In this document: in pieces, positions 36,701 to 46,167 of the stretch
Position numbering within the stretch: position 1 is the first letter of the stretch
Layout: each line of letters opens with the position of its first letter
From: Liolophura sinensis
Taxonomy: Eukaryota > Mollusca > Polyplacophora > Chitonida > Chitonidae
DNA length: 64,000 nt
NCBI RefSeq assembly: GCF_032854445.1
Contig: NC_088307.1
Location: 930,001-994,000 of the forward strand
Direction: 5' to 3'
Notes under the pieces: generated by a model
The model's input: only the letters and a program-made list of their open reading frames with translations
Told to the model about the DNA's origin: nothing
Database searches by the model: none
Position numbers and translations under genes: made by a program

Positions 36701-39700
36701 CACGGGTTGCTCTCTGTGTTTACGGGTAGCTCTCTGTGTCTGTGTCTAGTGTAAAGCCTCGTCCTTACTGTCCATCATCACCTTGCTATTGTCTGATTAC
36801 CTGTGTGCAGTTCATTGTAAAGCCTCGTCCTTACTGTCCATCATCACCCAGCCGTTGTCTGATTACCTGTGTGCAGTTCAGTGTAAAGCCTCGTCCTTGC
36901 TGTCCATTATCACCCTGCCATTGTCTGATTACCTGTGTGCAGTTCATTGTAAAGCCTCGTCCTTACTGTCCATTATCACCCTGCCATTGTCTGATTACCT
37001 GTGTGCAGTTCAGTGTAAAGCCTCGTCCTTGCTGTCCATCATCACCCAGCCATTGTCTGATTACCTGTGTGCAGTTTAGTGTAAAGCCTCGTCCTTACTG
37101 TCCATCATCACGCAGCCATTGTCTGATTACCTGTGTGCAGTTCAGTGTAAAGCCTCGTCCTTACTGTCCATTATCACCCTGCCATTGTCTGATTACCTGT
37201 GTGCAGTTTAGTGTAAAGCCTCGTCCTTACTGTCCATTATCACCCTGCCATTGTCTGATTACCTGTGTGCAGTTCAGTGTAAAGCCTCGTCCTTGCTGTC
37301 CATCATCACCCAGCCATTGTCTGATTACCTGTGTGCAGTTCATTGTAAAGCCTCGTCCTTACTGTCCATCATCACCCAACCATTGTCTGATTACCTGTGT
37401 GCAGTTCAGTGTAAAGCCTCGTCCTTGCAGTCCATCATCACCCTGCCATTGTCTGATTACCTGTGTGCAGTTCAGTGTAAAGCCTCGTCCTTACTGTCCA
37501 TCATCACCCAACCATTGTCTGATTACCTGTGTGCAGTTCAGTGTAAAGCCTCGTCCTTGCTGTCCATCATCACCCTGCCATTGTCTGATTACCTGTGTGC
37601 AGTTCAGTGTAAAGCCTCGTCCTTACTCTCCATCATCACCCAACCATTGTCTGATTACCTGTGTGCAGTTCAGTGTAAAGCCTCGTCCTTGCTGTCCATC
37701 ATCACCCTGCCATTGTCTGATTACCTGTGTGCAGTTCAGTGTAAAGCCTCGTCCTTACTGTCCATCATCACCTTGCCATTGTCTGATTACCTGTGTGCAG
37801 TTCATTGTAAAGCCTCGTCCTTACTGTCCATCATCACCCAGCCGTTGTCTGATTACCTGTGTGCAGTTCAGTGTAAAGCCTCGTCCTTGCTGTCCATTAT
37901 CACCCTGCCATTGTCTGATTACCTGTGTGCAGTTCATTGTAAAGCCTCGTCCTTACTGTCCATTATCACCCTGCCATTGTCTGATTACCTGTGTGCAGTT
38001 CATTGTAAAGCCTCGTCCTTACTGTCCATCATCACCCAGCCGTTGTCTGATTACCTGTGTGCAGTTCAGTGTAAAGCCTCGTCCTTGCTGTCCATCATCA
38101 CCCTGCCATTGTCTGATTACCTGTGTGCAGTTCATTGTAAAGCCTCGTCCTTACTGTCCATCATCACCCAACCATTGTCTGATTACCTGTGTGCAGTTCA
38201 TTGTAAAGCCTCGTCCTTACTGTCCATCATCACCCAACCATTGTCTGATTACCTGTGTGCAATTCATTGTAAAGCCTCGTCCTTCCTATCCATCATCACC
38301 CCGCCATTGTCTGATTACCTGTGTGCAGTTCATTGTAAAGCCTCGTCCTTCCTGTCCATTATCACCCTGCCATTGTCTGATTACCTGTGTGCAGTTCATT
38401 GTAAAGCCTCGTCCTTACTGTCCATTATCACCCTGCCATTGTCTGATTACCTGTGTGCAGTTCATTGTAAAGCCACGTCCTTGCTGTCCATCATCACCCT
38501 GCCATTGTCTGATTACCTGTGTGCAGTTCATTGTAAAGCTTCGTCCTTACTGTCCATCATCACCCTGCCATTGTCTGATTACCTGTGTGCAGTTCATTGT
38601 AAAGCCTCGTCCTTCCTATCCATCATCACCCAACCATTGTCTGATTACCTGTGTGCAGTTCAGTGTAAAGCCTCGTCCTTACTGTCCATCATCACCCTGC
38701 CATTGTCTGATTACCTGTGTGCAGTTCATTGAGCCCGTCCTTACTGTCCATCATCACCCAACCATTGTCTGATTACCTGTGTGCAGTTCATTGTAAAGCC
38801 TCGTCCTTCCTGTCCATCATCACCCAGCCATTGTCTGATTACCTGTGTGCAGTTCAGTGTAAAAGCCTCGTCCTTACTGTCCATCATCACCCAACCATTG
38901 TCTGATTACCTGTGTGCAGTTCATTGAGCCCGTCCTTACTGTCCATCATCACCCAACCATTGTCTGATTACCTGTGTGCAGTTCATTGTAAAGCCTCGTC
39001 CTTACTGTCCATCATCACCCAACCATTGTCTGATTACCTGTGTGCAGTTCAGTGTAAAGCCTCGTCCTTACTGTCCATCATCACCCAACCATTGTCTGAT
39101 TACCTGTGTGCAGTTCATTGTAAAGCCTCGTCCTTCCTATCCATCATCACCCTGCCATTGTCTGATTACCTGTGTGCAGTTCAGTGTAAAGCCTCGTCCT
39201 TACTGTCCATCATCACCCAACCATTGTCTGATTACATGTGTGCAGTTCATTGTAAAGCCTCGTCCTTACTGTCCATCATCACCCAGCCATTGTCTGATTA
39301 CCTGTGTGCAGTTCAGTGTAAAGCCTCGTCCTTACTGTCCATCATCACCCAGCCATTGTCTGATTACCTCTGTGCAGTTCAGTGTAAAGCCTCGTCCTTA
39401 CTGTCCATCATCACCCAACCATTGTCTGATTACCTGTGTGCAGTTCATTGTAAAGCCTCGTCCTTGCTGTCCATCATCACCCTGCCATTGTCTGATTACC
39501 TGTGTGCAGTTCATTGTAAAGCCTCGTCCTTGCTGTCCATCATCACCCTGCCATTGTCTGATTACCTGTGTGCAGTTCAGTGTAAAGCCTCGTCCTTACT
39601 GTCCATCATCACCCAACCATTGTCTGATTACCTGTGTGCAGTTCATTGTAAAGCCTCGTCCTTACTGTCCATCATCACCCAGCCGTTGTCTGATTACCTG

Positions 39701-42700
39701 TGTGCAGTTCATTGTAAAGCTTCGTCCTTACTGTCCATCATCACCCAACCATTGTCTGATTACCTGTGTGCAGTTCAGTGTAAAGCCTCGTCCTTACTGT
39801 CCATCATCACCCAGCCATTGTCTGATTACCTGTGTGCAGTTCAGTGTAAAGCCCGTCCTTACTGTCGATCATCATCCAGCCATTGTCTGATTACCTGTGT
39901 GCAGTTCATTGTAAAGCCTCGTCCTTCCTATCCATCATCACCCTGCCATTGTCTGATTACCTGTGTGCAGTTCAGTGTAAAGCCCGTCCTTACTGTCGAT
40001 CATCATCCAGCCATTGTCTGATTACCTGTGTGCAGTTCAGTGTAAAGCCTCGTCCTTCCTATCCATCATCACCCTGCTGTTGTCTGATTACCTGTGTGCA
40101 GTTCAGTGTAAAGCCCGTCCTTACTGTCGATCATCATCCAGCCATTGTCTGATTACCTGTGTGCAGTTCATTGTAAAGCCTCGTCCTTCCTATCCATCAT
40201 CACCCTGCCATTGTCTGATTACCTGTGTGCAGTTCAGTGTAAAGCCTCGTTCTTACTGTCCATTATCACCCTGCCATTGTCTGATTACCTGTGTGCAGTT
40301 CATTGTAAAGCCTCGTCCTTACTATCCATCATCACCCTGCCATTGTCTGATTACCTGTGTGCAGTTCATTGTAAAGCCTCGTCCTTCCTGTCCATTATCA
40401 CCCTGCCATTGTCTGATTACCTGTGTGCAGTTCATTGTAAAGCCTCGTCCTTACTGTCCATCATCACCCAGCCGTTGTCTGATTACCTGTGTGCAGTTCA
40501 TTGTAAAGCCTCGTCCTTACTGTCCATTATCACCCTGCCATTGTCTGATTACCTGTGTGCAGTTCATTGTAAAGCCTCGTCCTTACTATCCATCATCACC
40601 CTGCCATTGTCTGATTACCTGTGTGCAGTTCATTGTAAAGCCTCGTCCTTCCTGTCCATTATCACCCTGCCATTGTCTGATTACCTGTGTGCAGTTCATT
40701 GTAAAGCCTCGTCCTTACTATCCATCATCACCCTGCCATTGTCTGATTACCTGCGTGCAGTTCATTGAGCCCGTCCTTACTGTCCATCATCACCCAACCA
40801 TTGTCTGATTACCTGTGTGCAGTTCAGTGTAAAGCCTCGTTCTTATTGTCCATCATCACCCAGCCATTGTCTGATTACCTGTGTGCAGTTCAGTGTAAAG
40901 CCTCGTCCTTACTGTCCATCATCACCCAACCATTGTCTGATTACCTGTGTGCAGTTCAGTGTAAAGCCTCGTCCTTACTGTTCTTCATCAGGGAACATTT
41001 GGTGGCTAGCATGCGTAAACCTCCCACTTGCTAATGGTCAAGGGCTCTCCCAGGAATTGACCGTTTTCCTTACACCATAATTCTGGACGTCGTCTTATCA
41101 GTGAAATAGTTTTGAACACGTCAAAGAGCCCAGTCAGATAAATGAATTAATAATCCTGTTTTTACGCCTTCATAATTTTGATAATTGGGAAGGGAAATTG
41201 GCTTGCTGATAGGCGTTTGTTCTGCAGTTGGAGGTGACACCAACATCTGGACAACATAACACGACGCTTGAATACGGCGTCAAGCACAATTTGAAATCAT
41301 AAACAAACATATCAAAACACGAAGCTAAAGTGTGGACGTGGCTAAAATGACGTAGGGTTTTTACTGATGGGGGATGTATCACGTTGGACAGTGTGGGACG
41401 TGGCTCACATGTGGTAGAGTGATTAGTAATGGCTGTTACAGTCACGTGAAAGCTGAATTGCAAACTTATGTAAGATTGATGCTCTTGTTCCAGTGGTGCG
41501 GAAGATCGCCATGGGTACCTGTGGGATCGGCATTACGGGCTTTGCGTGCGCCGGTACAAACATAACGACGTGGTCAACGCTGTTGCCTTCAACCCAAAGG
41601 ACCCGGAGATGCTGGTGACTGTGAGTGACGATGCCACCAATCAAGATCTGGAGATCCAAGAACAGAGAGAGACAAGTGAAGCTGGAAGACAGAAGCAAGA
41701 TGGAGTACGAGACTTGAATCCTGTTCCCATGTGTTTGGAGGTCACCTGTGTCATGAGTTTTGTGTACCATGATCCTGACGAAGCTTGCTCAACAGAACTG
41801 CCTATCTGTAATACTTGCAAGTGCATGGATTTAGACATCTGCGAGATGTTAAGCGCCATACACAACTTCCAGTTTTACAGAATGTTTTAATTTGTATCTG
41901 ATTGGTACTGTTCACACCAGACGATAAAAACATCGTAAATGCATGTACTTTTGTTGTATAGGGACTGTGAAGCCATTGTTACAAGAAAAGGCCCATTTGA
42001 CAAAGTCACCAACGTGTTCTCTTTGTGATCTTTGTGAATTCACATGTAAATGTATATCAAACAACATCTTTTTGAGTGTTTTAATTAGATATCGTGATGT
42101 CTAAAAGTGAGCGCTCCGATCAAATTAAAATTTTCAAATACGTATTACAAACTATTAAGGATAAAAGCCAGGTTCGGTTTCATGAAACACACTTGCACTA
42201 AGTAACCAGCGGCGTGTTGAGCTTGATGAAATATGGATGGATATTTATCTCCGGTTGATCGACAGCTCAGGATTTTAAGTCACGTGCTATAGAACCCTAA
42301 ACATTCTAAAGGAGTGACTGTTCAGACTAGAAAGGTTAGTAACTGACTGTTTTCCGAAAATCTTACAATGCTCCCTACCTAGGTGAGTGAAAGCAGTCCA
42401 AGACTATTCGAGCGCCAGAGCAAATTTCAAAAGCGACGTGTTGTCATGCAAGTACTAGTAAGACCTGGAATAACACCACTTTGGTGTAATTTAGAGACAT
42501 CAAGTGCAGTTAGCTAAGCTTCTTAACAGTACATTGTGATAGGCTTCATGGAACTGAACCCTGGTGATGATTAAATATACATGGTCTGTCCTGTGGTTAA
42601 AAGCAAACGTGACAAATTTCTCCCAAACTGTAAGAGTACTTTTGTTGTATATTTGGATGTGTGTGCCGTACGTTGTGTTAAATACGTTGTTGTTGTTGCA

Positions 42701-45700
42701 ATTGTACGTGTTGATGGGTTGTTGCTGGGTACCGAGTACATGTGGTTGATGTTAGACACAGACAGCTGCCACAAAGCTTCTGCGGGTTTCAACGCGTTTT
42801 TTGTTCAACGTGATTTTCTGAAAATCAAGTAAATAAATGACTGAATGTTTTGACAGGTTTAACACTGAGGAATGGGGCATGCATTGCTGGTGTCATTCGG
42901 GATTTTAGTCTGCAGGTGCCGCCGCCATGTTCGTGTCCCGAGTATGGAACCTAAGTCGGTTCCTCGTCCATGGGAGTTGAGTGAATCCGGCGCTATTTCC
43001 ATCAAAAAAGGAACATATATACCACCTACGCATTTTAATTTTTTGTTGTTAAAAACATGCCATTATTTGATTTGCGTCACATATTTACTTACGCATTTTG
43101 CTGGAGTTGTTAATAGCATTTTTTTTGTTGCAGAATTATCAAAGAAAACCGCTGCCAAGTACCTTTCCATTTAAACTTTCAGATAACACATCCTTGCCAT
43201 TTGTCATGCTTTAGTATCATTTAGAGCATTGCTTGGCTTAAATGTGTCCTAGAAGCTTTGCCTTTTAAGTGGAAATTTACCTGTGGCACTGATGGCATCC
43301 AGGGGTCCACAGTATGTGTTAAGCATCCATATTTGGATATGTTTTTAGCATCTCAGACAGAATCAGCTTGTTGAGGAGAGGATGTGAGTTTTGACCGTTT
43401 CAATGAAAAAAAAAAATAACAAAAACAAAAAGCAATCCCAGAAGGCGAAAATAAGAACGTGAATGTCGAAGAAAATTTCGAAGCATTATATACTTCAACA
43501 TGACCTACAGGTACCTTGTACTATGACCTCCATCCACTGAACGGGTCCAAAATGCAGCTCGAAAATGTTCGGGAAACAAATTCAGTACTACAGAATAATT
43601 GCCTAGGGTAGGGAACAGTGATGAGCTGTAGGCAGTGACACGGCGCTTCCACAGCAGTCGGACATACATGGGCCCTTCAGACTGATTTCTCCTATTTTCC
43701 CGCCGATTATTCTCATGTGGTCACACATTTTGTGGTATTTTCGCGCCGAATAGCCCCGTGTGGTCACCACATTTTGTGGTATTTTCGCGCCGATTAGCCC
43801 CGTGTGGTCACACATTTTTGTCGCATTTTCGCGCCGATTAGCCCGTGTGGTCACATTTTTTCCTACTTTGCCCGCCGATTTTCCTCGTGTGGTCACATAC
43901 TTTGTCGCATTTTCGCGCCGATTAGCCCCGTGTGATCATACATTTTTTCCTACTTTGCCCGCCGATTTTCCTCGTGTGGTCACATATTTAAGCTACGATC
44001 ATTGTGTTTGGAACTAGGCCTGAAAGATATTATCTTTAGCATTTAAACTTGGATGAAAAAAAATTTGAATGAATGAGCTAGTTTCTGGATTAGTATTATG
44101 ATCTTACTTTTTCACAAGGTTAAGAGATAGTCGGCACTATGGCCGATTATCCTTATCCGATGGTCACACATTCAGATTAGTATTAATTATGTAATTATTA
44201 ATTATGTAAGTCATGTGAAAAGTCCAGATTGCTTTTACATCTACCGTGTCCTTTAAACTTGTTGCGTCTTGTGGCCGATGCCTGCAATGCAGAATCTGCT
44301 CTATTTCTTGTTGAGATTATACGCGTTCCTTGTTTTAACACGTGATTGAAAGGTGTTTTTGGGGGTAATAGTGAATCAAAGTGTGAATAAAAGTTATTTT
44401 TATTTATTCTGCTTTAGGCATGTGTTTTAACATGTATGTTAATAGTTTGTATATATTCTGTATAAAGATACATATGGTGAGATGGTACAATAAATTTGGC
44501 AGTCTTTGCCGAGAATTGCTACTCCATTTGATATTGATCGTCTGTAAGGCTGAACACTCTTGCCTGCTGATCATATCTTGTTTCGGTGTTCAGATTNNNN
44601 NNNNNNNNNNNNNNNNNNNNNNNNNNNNNNNNNNNNNNNNNNNNNNNNNNNNNNNNNNNNNNNNNNNNNNNNNNNNNNNNNNNNNNNNNNNNNNNNNNNN
44701 NNNNNNNNNNNNNNNNNNNNNNNNNNNNNNNNNNNNNNNNNNNNNNNNNNNNNNNNNNNNNNNNNNNNNNNNNNNNNNNNNNNNNNNNNNNNNNNNCTGA
44801 TTACCTGTGTGCAGTTCATTGTAAAGCCTCGTCCTTCCTATCCATCATCACCCTGCCATTGTCTGATTACCTGTGTGCAGTTCATTGTAAAGCCTCGTCC
44901 TTACTGTCCATCATCACCCAGCCGTTGTCTGATTACCTGTGTGCAGTTCATTGTAAAGCCTCGTCCTTACTGTCCATCATCACCCTGCCATTGTCAGATT
45001 ACCTGTGTGCAGTTCATTGTAATGCCTCGTCCTTACTATCCATCATCACCCTGCCATTGTCTGATTACCTGTGTGCAGTTCATTGTAAAGCCTCGTCCTT
45101 CCTGTCCATTATCACCCTGCCATTGTCTGATTACCTGTGTGCAGTTCATTGTAAAGCCTCGTCCTTACTATCCATCATCACCCTGCCATTGTCTGATTAC
45201 CTGCGTGCAGTTCATTGAGCCCGTCCTTACTGTCCATCATCACCCAACCATTGTCTGATTACCTGTGTGCAGTTCAGTGTAAAGCCTCGTTCTTATTGTC
45301 CATCATCACCCAGCCATTGTCTGATTACCTGTGTGCAGTTCAGTGTAAAGCCTCGTCCTTACTGTCCATCATCACCCAACCATTGTCTGATTACCTGTGT
45401 GCAGTTCAGTGTAAAGCCTCGTCCTTACTGTTCTTCATCAGGGAACATTTGGTGGCTAGCATGCGTAAACCTCCCACTTGCTAATGGTCAAGGGCTCTCC
45501 CAGGAATTGACCGTTTTCCTTACACCATAATTCTGGACGTCGTCTTATCAGTGAAATAGTTTTGAACACGTCAAAGAGCCCAGTCAGATAAATGAATTAA
45601 TAAATCCTGTTTTTACGCCTTCATAATTTTGATAATTGGAGGGAAATTGGCTTGCTGATAGGCGTTTGTTTCTGCAGTTTGGAGGTGACACCAACATTCT

Positions 45701-46167
45701 GGACAACATAACACGACGCTTGAATACGGCGTCAAGCACAATTTGAAATCATAAACAAACATATCAAAACACGAAGCTAAAGTGTGGACGTGGCTAAAAT
45801 GACGTAGGGTTTTTACTGATGGGGGATGTATCACGTTGGACAGTGTGGACGTGGCTCACATGTGGTAGAGTGATTAGTAATGGCTGTTACAGTCACGTGA
45901 AAGCTGAATTGCAAACTTATGTAAGATTGATGCTCTTGTTCCAGTGGTGCGGAAGATCGCCATGGGTACCTGTGGGATCGGCATTACGGGCTTTGCGTGC
46001 GCCGGTACAAACATAACGACGTGGTCAACGCTGTTGCCTTCAACCCAAAGGACCCCGAGATGCTGGTGACTGTGAGTGACGATGCCACAATCAAGATCTG
46101 GAGATCCAAGAACAGAGAGAGACAAGTGAAGCTGGAAGACAGAAGCAAGATGGAGTACGAGACTTGA
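21416..46167 (+). CDS. FBXW5: FBXW5, F-box/WD-repeat protein 5 (six coding exons)
   Basis: Joined exons 21416-21781, 22952-23126, 27913-28052, 31549-32471, 36307-36519 and 45945-46167 give 2040 nt, 679 codons plus TGA, all with GT-AG introns and matching phases. Residues about 13-58 form an F-box (APDDLLIRVFSFLPA, then a DEFLWKDLFYR stretch), followed by the first WD repeat (DQVLHVSFAHNG), FBXW5-typical blocks (YTQFSQFNESD, NKPYDVFGTW, HGHIIGMSLSPDHRYLYVNS, AYTPNDECFFIFLD) and two C-terminal WD repeats (EDRHGYLWDRHYG, SDDATIKIWRS). Known of the family: FBXW5 is a substrate receptor of SCF (SKP1-CUL1-F-box) and also of CUL4-DDB1 ubiquitin ligases, acting on targets such as SASS6 and EPS8 in animals. 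It is longer than human FBXW5 (about 566 aa), mainly through a polar, acidic, Ser-rich insert in exon 4. The start is fixed by an in-frame TGA at 21341-21343. The intact last exon is the right-hand copy; the left copy (41494 on) is frameshifted. Confidence 0.93.
22340..22443 (-). mobile_element. SINE 3' part
   Basis: TTTATCTGATTGGTGTTTTA, ATATTTGACTTATATGAGGG and GGCCAGCAGTATGGTGGGAG: reverse orientation of the first SINE family. The 24-bp array starts at its inner end. Confidence 0.7.
22455..22830. repeat. 24-bp minisatellite, about 15 copies (FBXW5 intron 1)
   Basis: Degenerate unit GGTTAGTCTGGCATAACACC plus TGGC, alternating with GGTTTGTTCAGCACAATACC forms. It abuts a SINE remnant. Confidence 0.9.
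22952..23126 (+). CDS. FBXW5: FBXW5 coding exon 2
   Basis: 175 nt, enters in phase 0 and leaves after one base of a split Asp codon (G|AC). Begins VWNTSYPV, completing WD1, and contains YTQFSQFNESDTLLLVSG and SGEIAVFSLT, close to the family's conserved text. Acceptor TTGGCAG, donor GACAG|GTGAGA. The downstream intron holds a SINE and the 83-bp satellite. Confidence 0.92.
23166..23530 (+). mobile_element. Full-length SINE, second family (FBXW5 intron 2)
   Basis: Starts 40 bp after exon 2. tRNA-like head (TTATGGTTAGAGCGTCTGCC, B-box TGGATCAAACCC), body (ACTTGTTGCTGCCTTTCTTT, CAGTGATAGCAGCACTG) and tail (ATGTGACTGAAAAATTG, TTAAACCCCAAGCATGC). Confidence 0.75.
23905..24040 (-). mobile_element. 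SINE remnant from which the 83-bp satellite grew
   Basis: Reads TTAATCTGATTGGTGTTTTG, AATGGCGGCCAACATTATGG, TGGGAGGAAACCGGGCTATG and CCTGACCATTTGCAGGTTGC, the reverse-oriented SINE tail. The last two thirds are the same text as the satellite monomers that follow. Confidence 0.75.
23960..27455. repeat. 83-bp satellite, about 42 copies (FBXW5 intron 2)
   Basis: Unit: CATGACCATCTCCAGGTTGC, AGCAGTGCCCTGCACCTACA, TTGTATACAATGGCGTCCAA and CATGGGCTTTGCCGGGGGACACA. The spacing is exactly 83 bp nearly throughout. The first unit is longer (about 100 bp) because it keeps SINE text (TATGGTGGGAGGAAACCGG) that later units lack. Variant sites (CACC/GGCC/GGTC; GACACACA/GAAAGCC) recur in runs, showing block amplification. 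The many 60-80 codon frames on both strands are by-products. Confidence 0.97.
27690..27815 (-). mobile_element. SINE 3' part
   Basis: TATTTATTTACTAATTTGAG, CCAGAATATTTCACTTAGGA and AAACTCACGACCACCAGCAG: a third reverse-oriented SINE tail, about 100 bp before FBXW5 exon 3. Confidence 0.65.
27913..28052 (+). CDS. FBXW5: FBXW5 coding exon 3
   Basis: 140 nt between acceptor TTTGTTTCAG and donor AAG|GTATGC. The split codon from exon 2 gives Asp, then SFELQCRVINKPYDVFGTW and SGNLYWLGHLVSCSALWLNK, matching the FBXW5 propeller. It begins only about 460 bp after the 83-bp satellite ends, so the array nearly reaches a coding exon. Confidence 0.92.
28199..28372 (+). repeat. Dispersed repeat, copy 2 (FBXW5 intron 3)
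   Basis: Counterpart of 8186-8355. It is followed directly by the 58-bp direct repeat that brackets an inserted block (28359-28713). Confidence 0.6.
28359..28713. repeat. 58-bp direct repeats bracketing a 239-bp inserted block
   Basis: 28359-28416 and 28656-28713 agree at 57 of 58 positions (GATTTACA, TATGTAGAGGGCAAAGTTGA, AACTTTTCAGTTGTTTAAAG). Between them, 28417-28655 is nearly identical to 30693-30927. Confidence 0.88.
29432..29645 (+). mobile_element. SINE fragment, second family (FBXW5 intron 3)
   Basis: GTTACTTGTTGCTGTCTCTC, GTGTTATTGTGATGTGATTG, GTCTTCGGCATGACTCTTCA and AGCACTTTGGTGGCATGCAC: body of the second SINE family, lacking the tail. Confidence 0.65.
30276..30866. mobile_element. 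TIR element (non-autonomous DNA transposon), copy 1 (FBXW5 intron 3)
   Basis: Begins CAGGCCATGAAATTTG (30276-30291) and ends with its exact reverse complement (30851-30866). GGTTACG-type motifs recur inside both ends (about 30313, 30391, and as GTAACCGA near 30781 and 30817). No transposase. The right 170 bp plus about 60 bp of flank also occur at 28417-28655. Confidence 0.72.
30918..30995 (+). mobile_element. SINE tail fragment, second family
   Basis: CTCCTCCTCGTCTTGAGAAT then ATGACGTAAAAACCTGAGGA, a diverged tail of the second SINE family. Confidence 0.45.
31549..32471 (+). CDS. FBXW5: FBXW5 coding exon 4 (large, with polar insert)
   Basis: 923 nt after acceptor TTGTTGTAG; begins AFQAVDTEQESVVMRLFRF and ends HGHIIGMSLSPDHR with an AG|GTAAGT donor that splits an Arg codon. 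The middle, roughly 31740-32215, encodes a polar linker rich in Glu, Ser, Asn and Lys with no clear domain. It accounts for most of the extra length over vertebrate FBXW5 and is probably a disordered loop between blades. Conserved text resumes at KYLIFTTGSMTYTPHQIGIK. Confidence 0.92.
33000..33172 (+). mobile_element. SINE (FBXW5 intron 4)
   Basis: A degraded tRNA-like head with GGTTCACTCC, then GGTTTCCTCCCACTGTAATG and GAAATATTCTTGAGTATGGG, then AATCAAATGAAA. Confidence 0.65.
33406..33600. repeat. 73-bp tandem repeat, about 2.7 copies (FBXW5 intron 4)
   Basis: Starts GGTACCCCTGGACAAATACG; repeats at 33479 and 33552, with TTCAGGTGTTTTTGGTC in each unit. Confidence 0.9.
33870..34486. repeat. 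44-bp minisatellite, about 14 copies (FBXW5 intron 4)
   Basis: Unit ACGACCACACTACAATCTAC plus CAGACTAACATTAGAAATACACGG. Regular 44-bp spacing with point variants. Confidence 0.95.
35141..36215. repeat. Compound minisatellite of 51-bp then 31-bp units (FBXW5 intron 4)
   Basis: Four starts of AGGTGAAATGTACAGCAGCC at 35141, 35192, 35243 and 35294 (51 bp). The array then switches to CTCAGGTATCTTGATGTCTA plus GACACTGTATT (31 bp), increasingly degenerate to about 36215, within 100 bp of exon 5. Two stretches (35383 and 35485) carry the monomer text inverted (TGAGAATAAAGTGTCTAC). Confidence 0.9.
36307..36519 (+). CDS. FBXW5: FBXW5 coding exon 5
   Basis: 213 nt after acceptor GTGTTTCAG; completes the split Arg and reads YLYVNSRPWP, then PPPIAQEIDIHVIDL and SHKAYTPNDECFFIFLDV. 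Donor CCAG|GTTAGT leaves AG of a Ser codon that the last exon completes with T. The 66-bp satellite starts about 225 bp downstream. Confidence 0.92.
36746..40990. repeat. 66-bp satellite, about 64 copies (FBXW5 intron 5)
   Basis: Unit: GTAAAGCCTCGTCCTTACTG, TCCATCATCACCCAACCATT, GTCTGATTACCTGTGTGCAG and TTCATT. The 66-bp period is divisible by three and two frames lack stops, giving apparent proteins up to 678 codons that are pure repeat. Short variant units (TTGAGCCCGTCC, four bases shorter) occur near 38730, 38925 and 40765 and break the frames. A block of at least four variant units at 36740-37000 recurs at about 37740-37990, a sign of block duplication. Confidence 0.97.
41494..41718 (+). 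pseudogene. FBXW5: Left copy of FBXW5 exon 6, frameshifted (probable assembly duplicate)
   Basis: Same acceptor and sequence as the exon at 45945, but with one extra C in GATGCCACCAATC near 41636 (right copy: GATGCCACAATC). The frame leaves the WD repeat right after SDDAT and runs on in unrelated residues to about 41890. Surrounding sequence also differs from the right copy mostly by one-base indels in short runs, which looks like low-quality contig-end consensus. Not a separate gene. Confidence 0.85.
43690..43990. repeat. 43-bp minisatellite, left contig copy
   Basis: Unit CGCCGATTAGCCCCGTGTGG plus TCACACATTTTGTCGCATTTTCG, about 6-7 copies with two alternating types (GCATTTTCGCG or CCTACTTTGCC). 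Confidence 0.88.
44597..44796. other. Assembly gap, 200 N
   Basis: Exactly 200 N, a placeholder size. The sequence left of the gap ends at the point matching 49011; the sequence right of it starts inside the 66-bp satellite at the point matching 40347. The flanks are therefore overlapping copies of one locus and the true gap may be absent or negative. Confidence 0.97.
44797..45440. repeat. 66-bp satellite, right contig (about 9.5 copies)
   Basis: Same units as 40347-40990, from which it differs by a few substitutions. It is the truncated start of the right contig, so the true array length is uncertain. Confidence 0.95.
45945..46167 (+). CDS. FBXW5: FBXW5 coding exon 6, intact copy with stop
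   Basis: After acceptor GTTCCAG the split Ser is completed and the frame reads GAEDRHGYLWDRHYGLCVRR, then NDVVNAVAFNPKDPEMLVTV and SDDATIKIWRSKNRERQ, ending MEYET and TGA. These are the last two WD repeats. This copy lies on the right side of the N gap and keeps the family reading frame to the stop, so it is the one to use. Confidence 0.92.

Larger units (their letters stand above)
40347..44596. repeat. Left copy of duplicated 4.2-kb block (contig overlap)
   Basis: Matches 44797-49011 in order and orientation from the satellite through FBXW5 exon 6 and its 3' flank. Offset is 4450 at the satellite edge (40981 against 45431) and 4415 at the right end. Differences are scattered single-base indels plus a few larger ones, such as a roughly 16-bp AT-rich duplication near 44190 and changed copy number of the 43-bp repeat. 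Confidence 0.9.

Noticed and set aside
36736-38772. A 678-codon open frame (and others of 493, 369 and 304 codons) across 36.7-40.8 kb
   Set aside because: It is the 66-bp satellite read in stop-free frames. The period is divisible by three, overlapping frames are equally open, and it lies in an FBXW5 intron.
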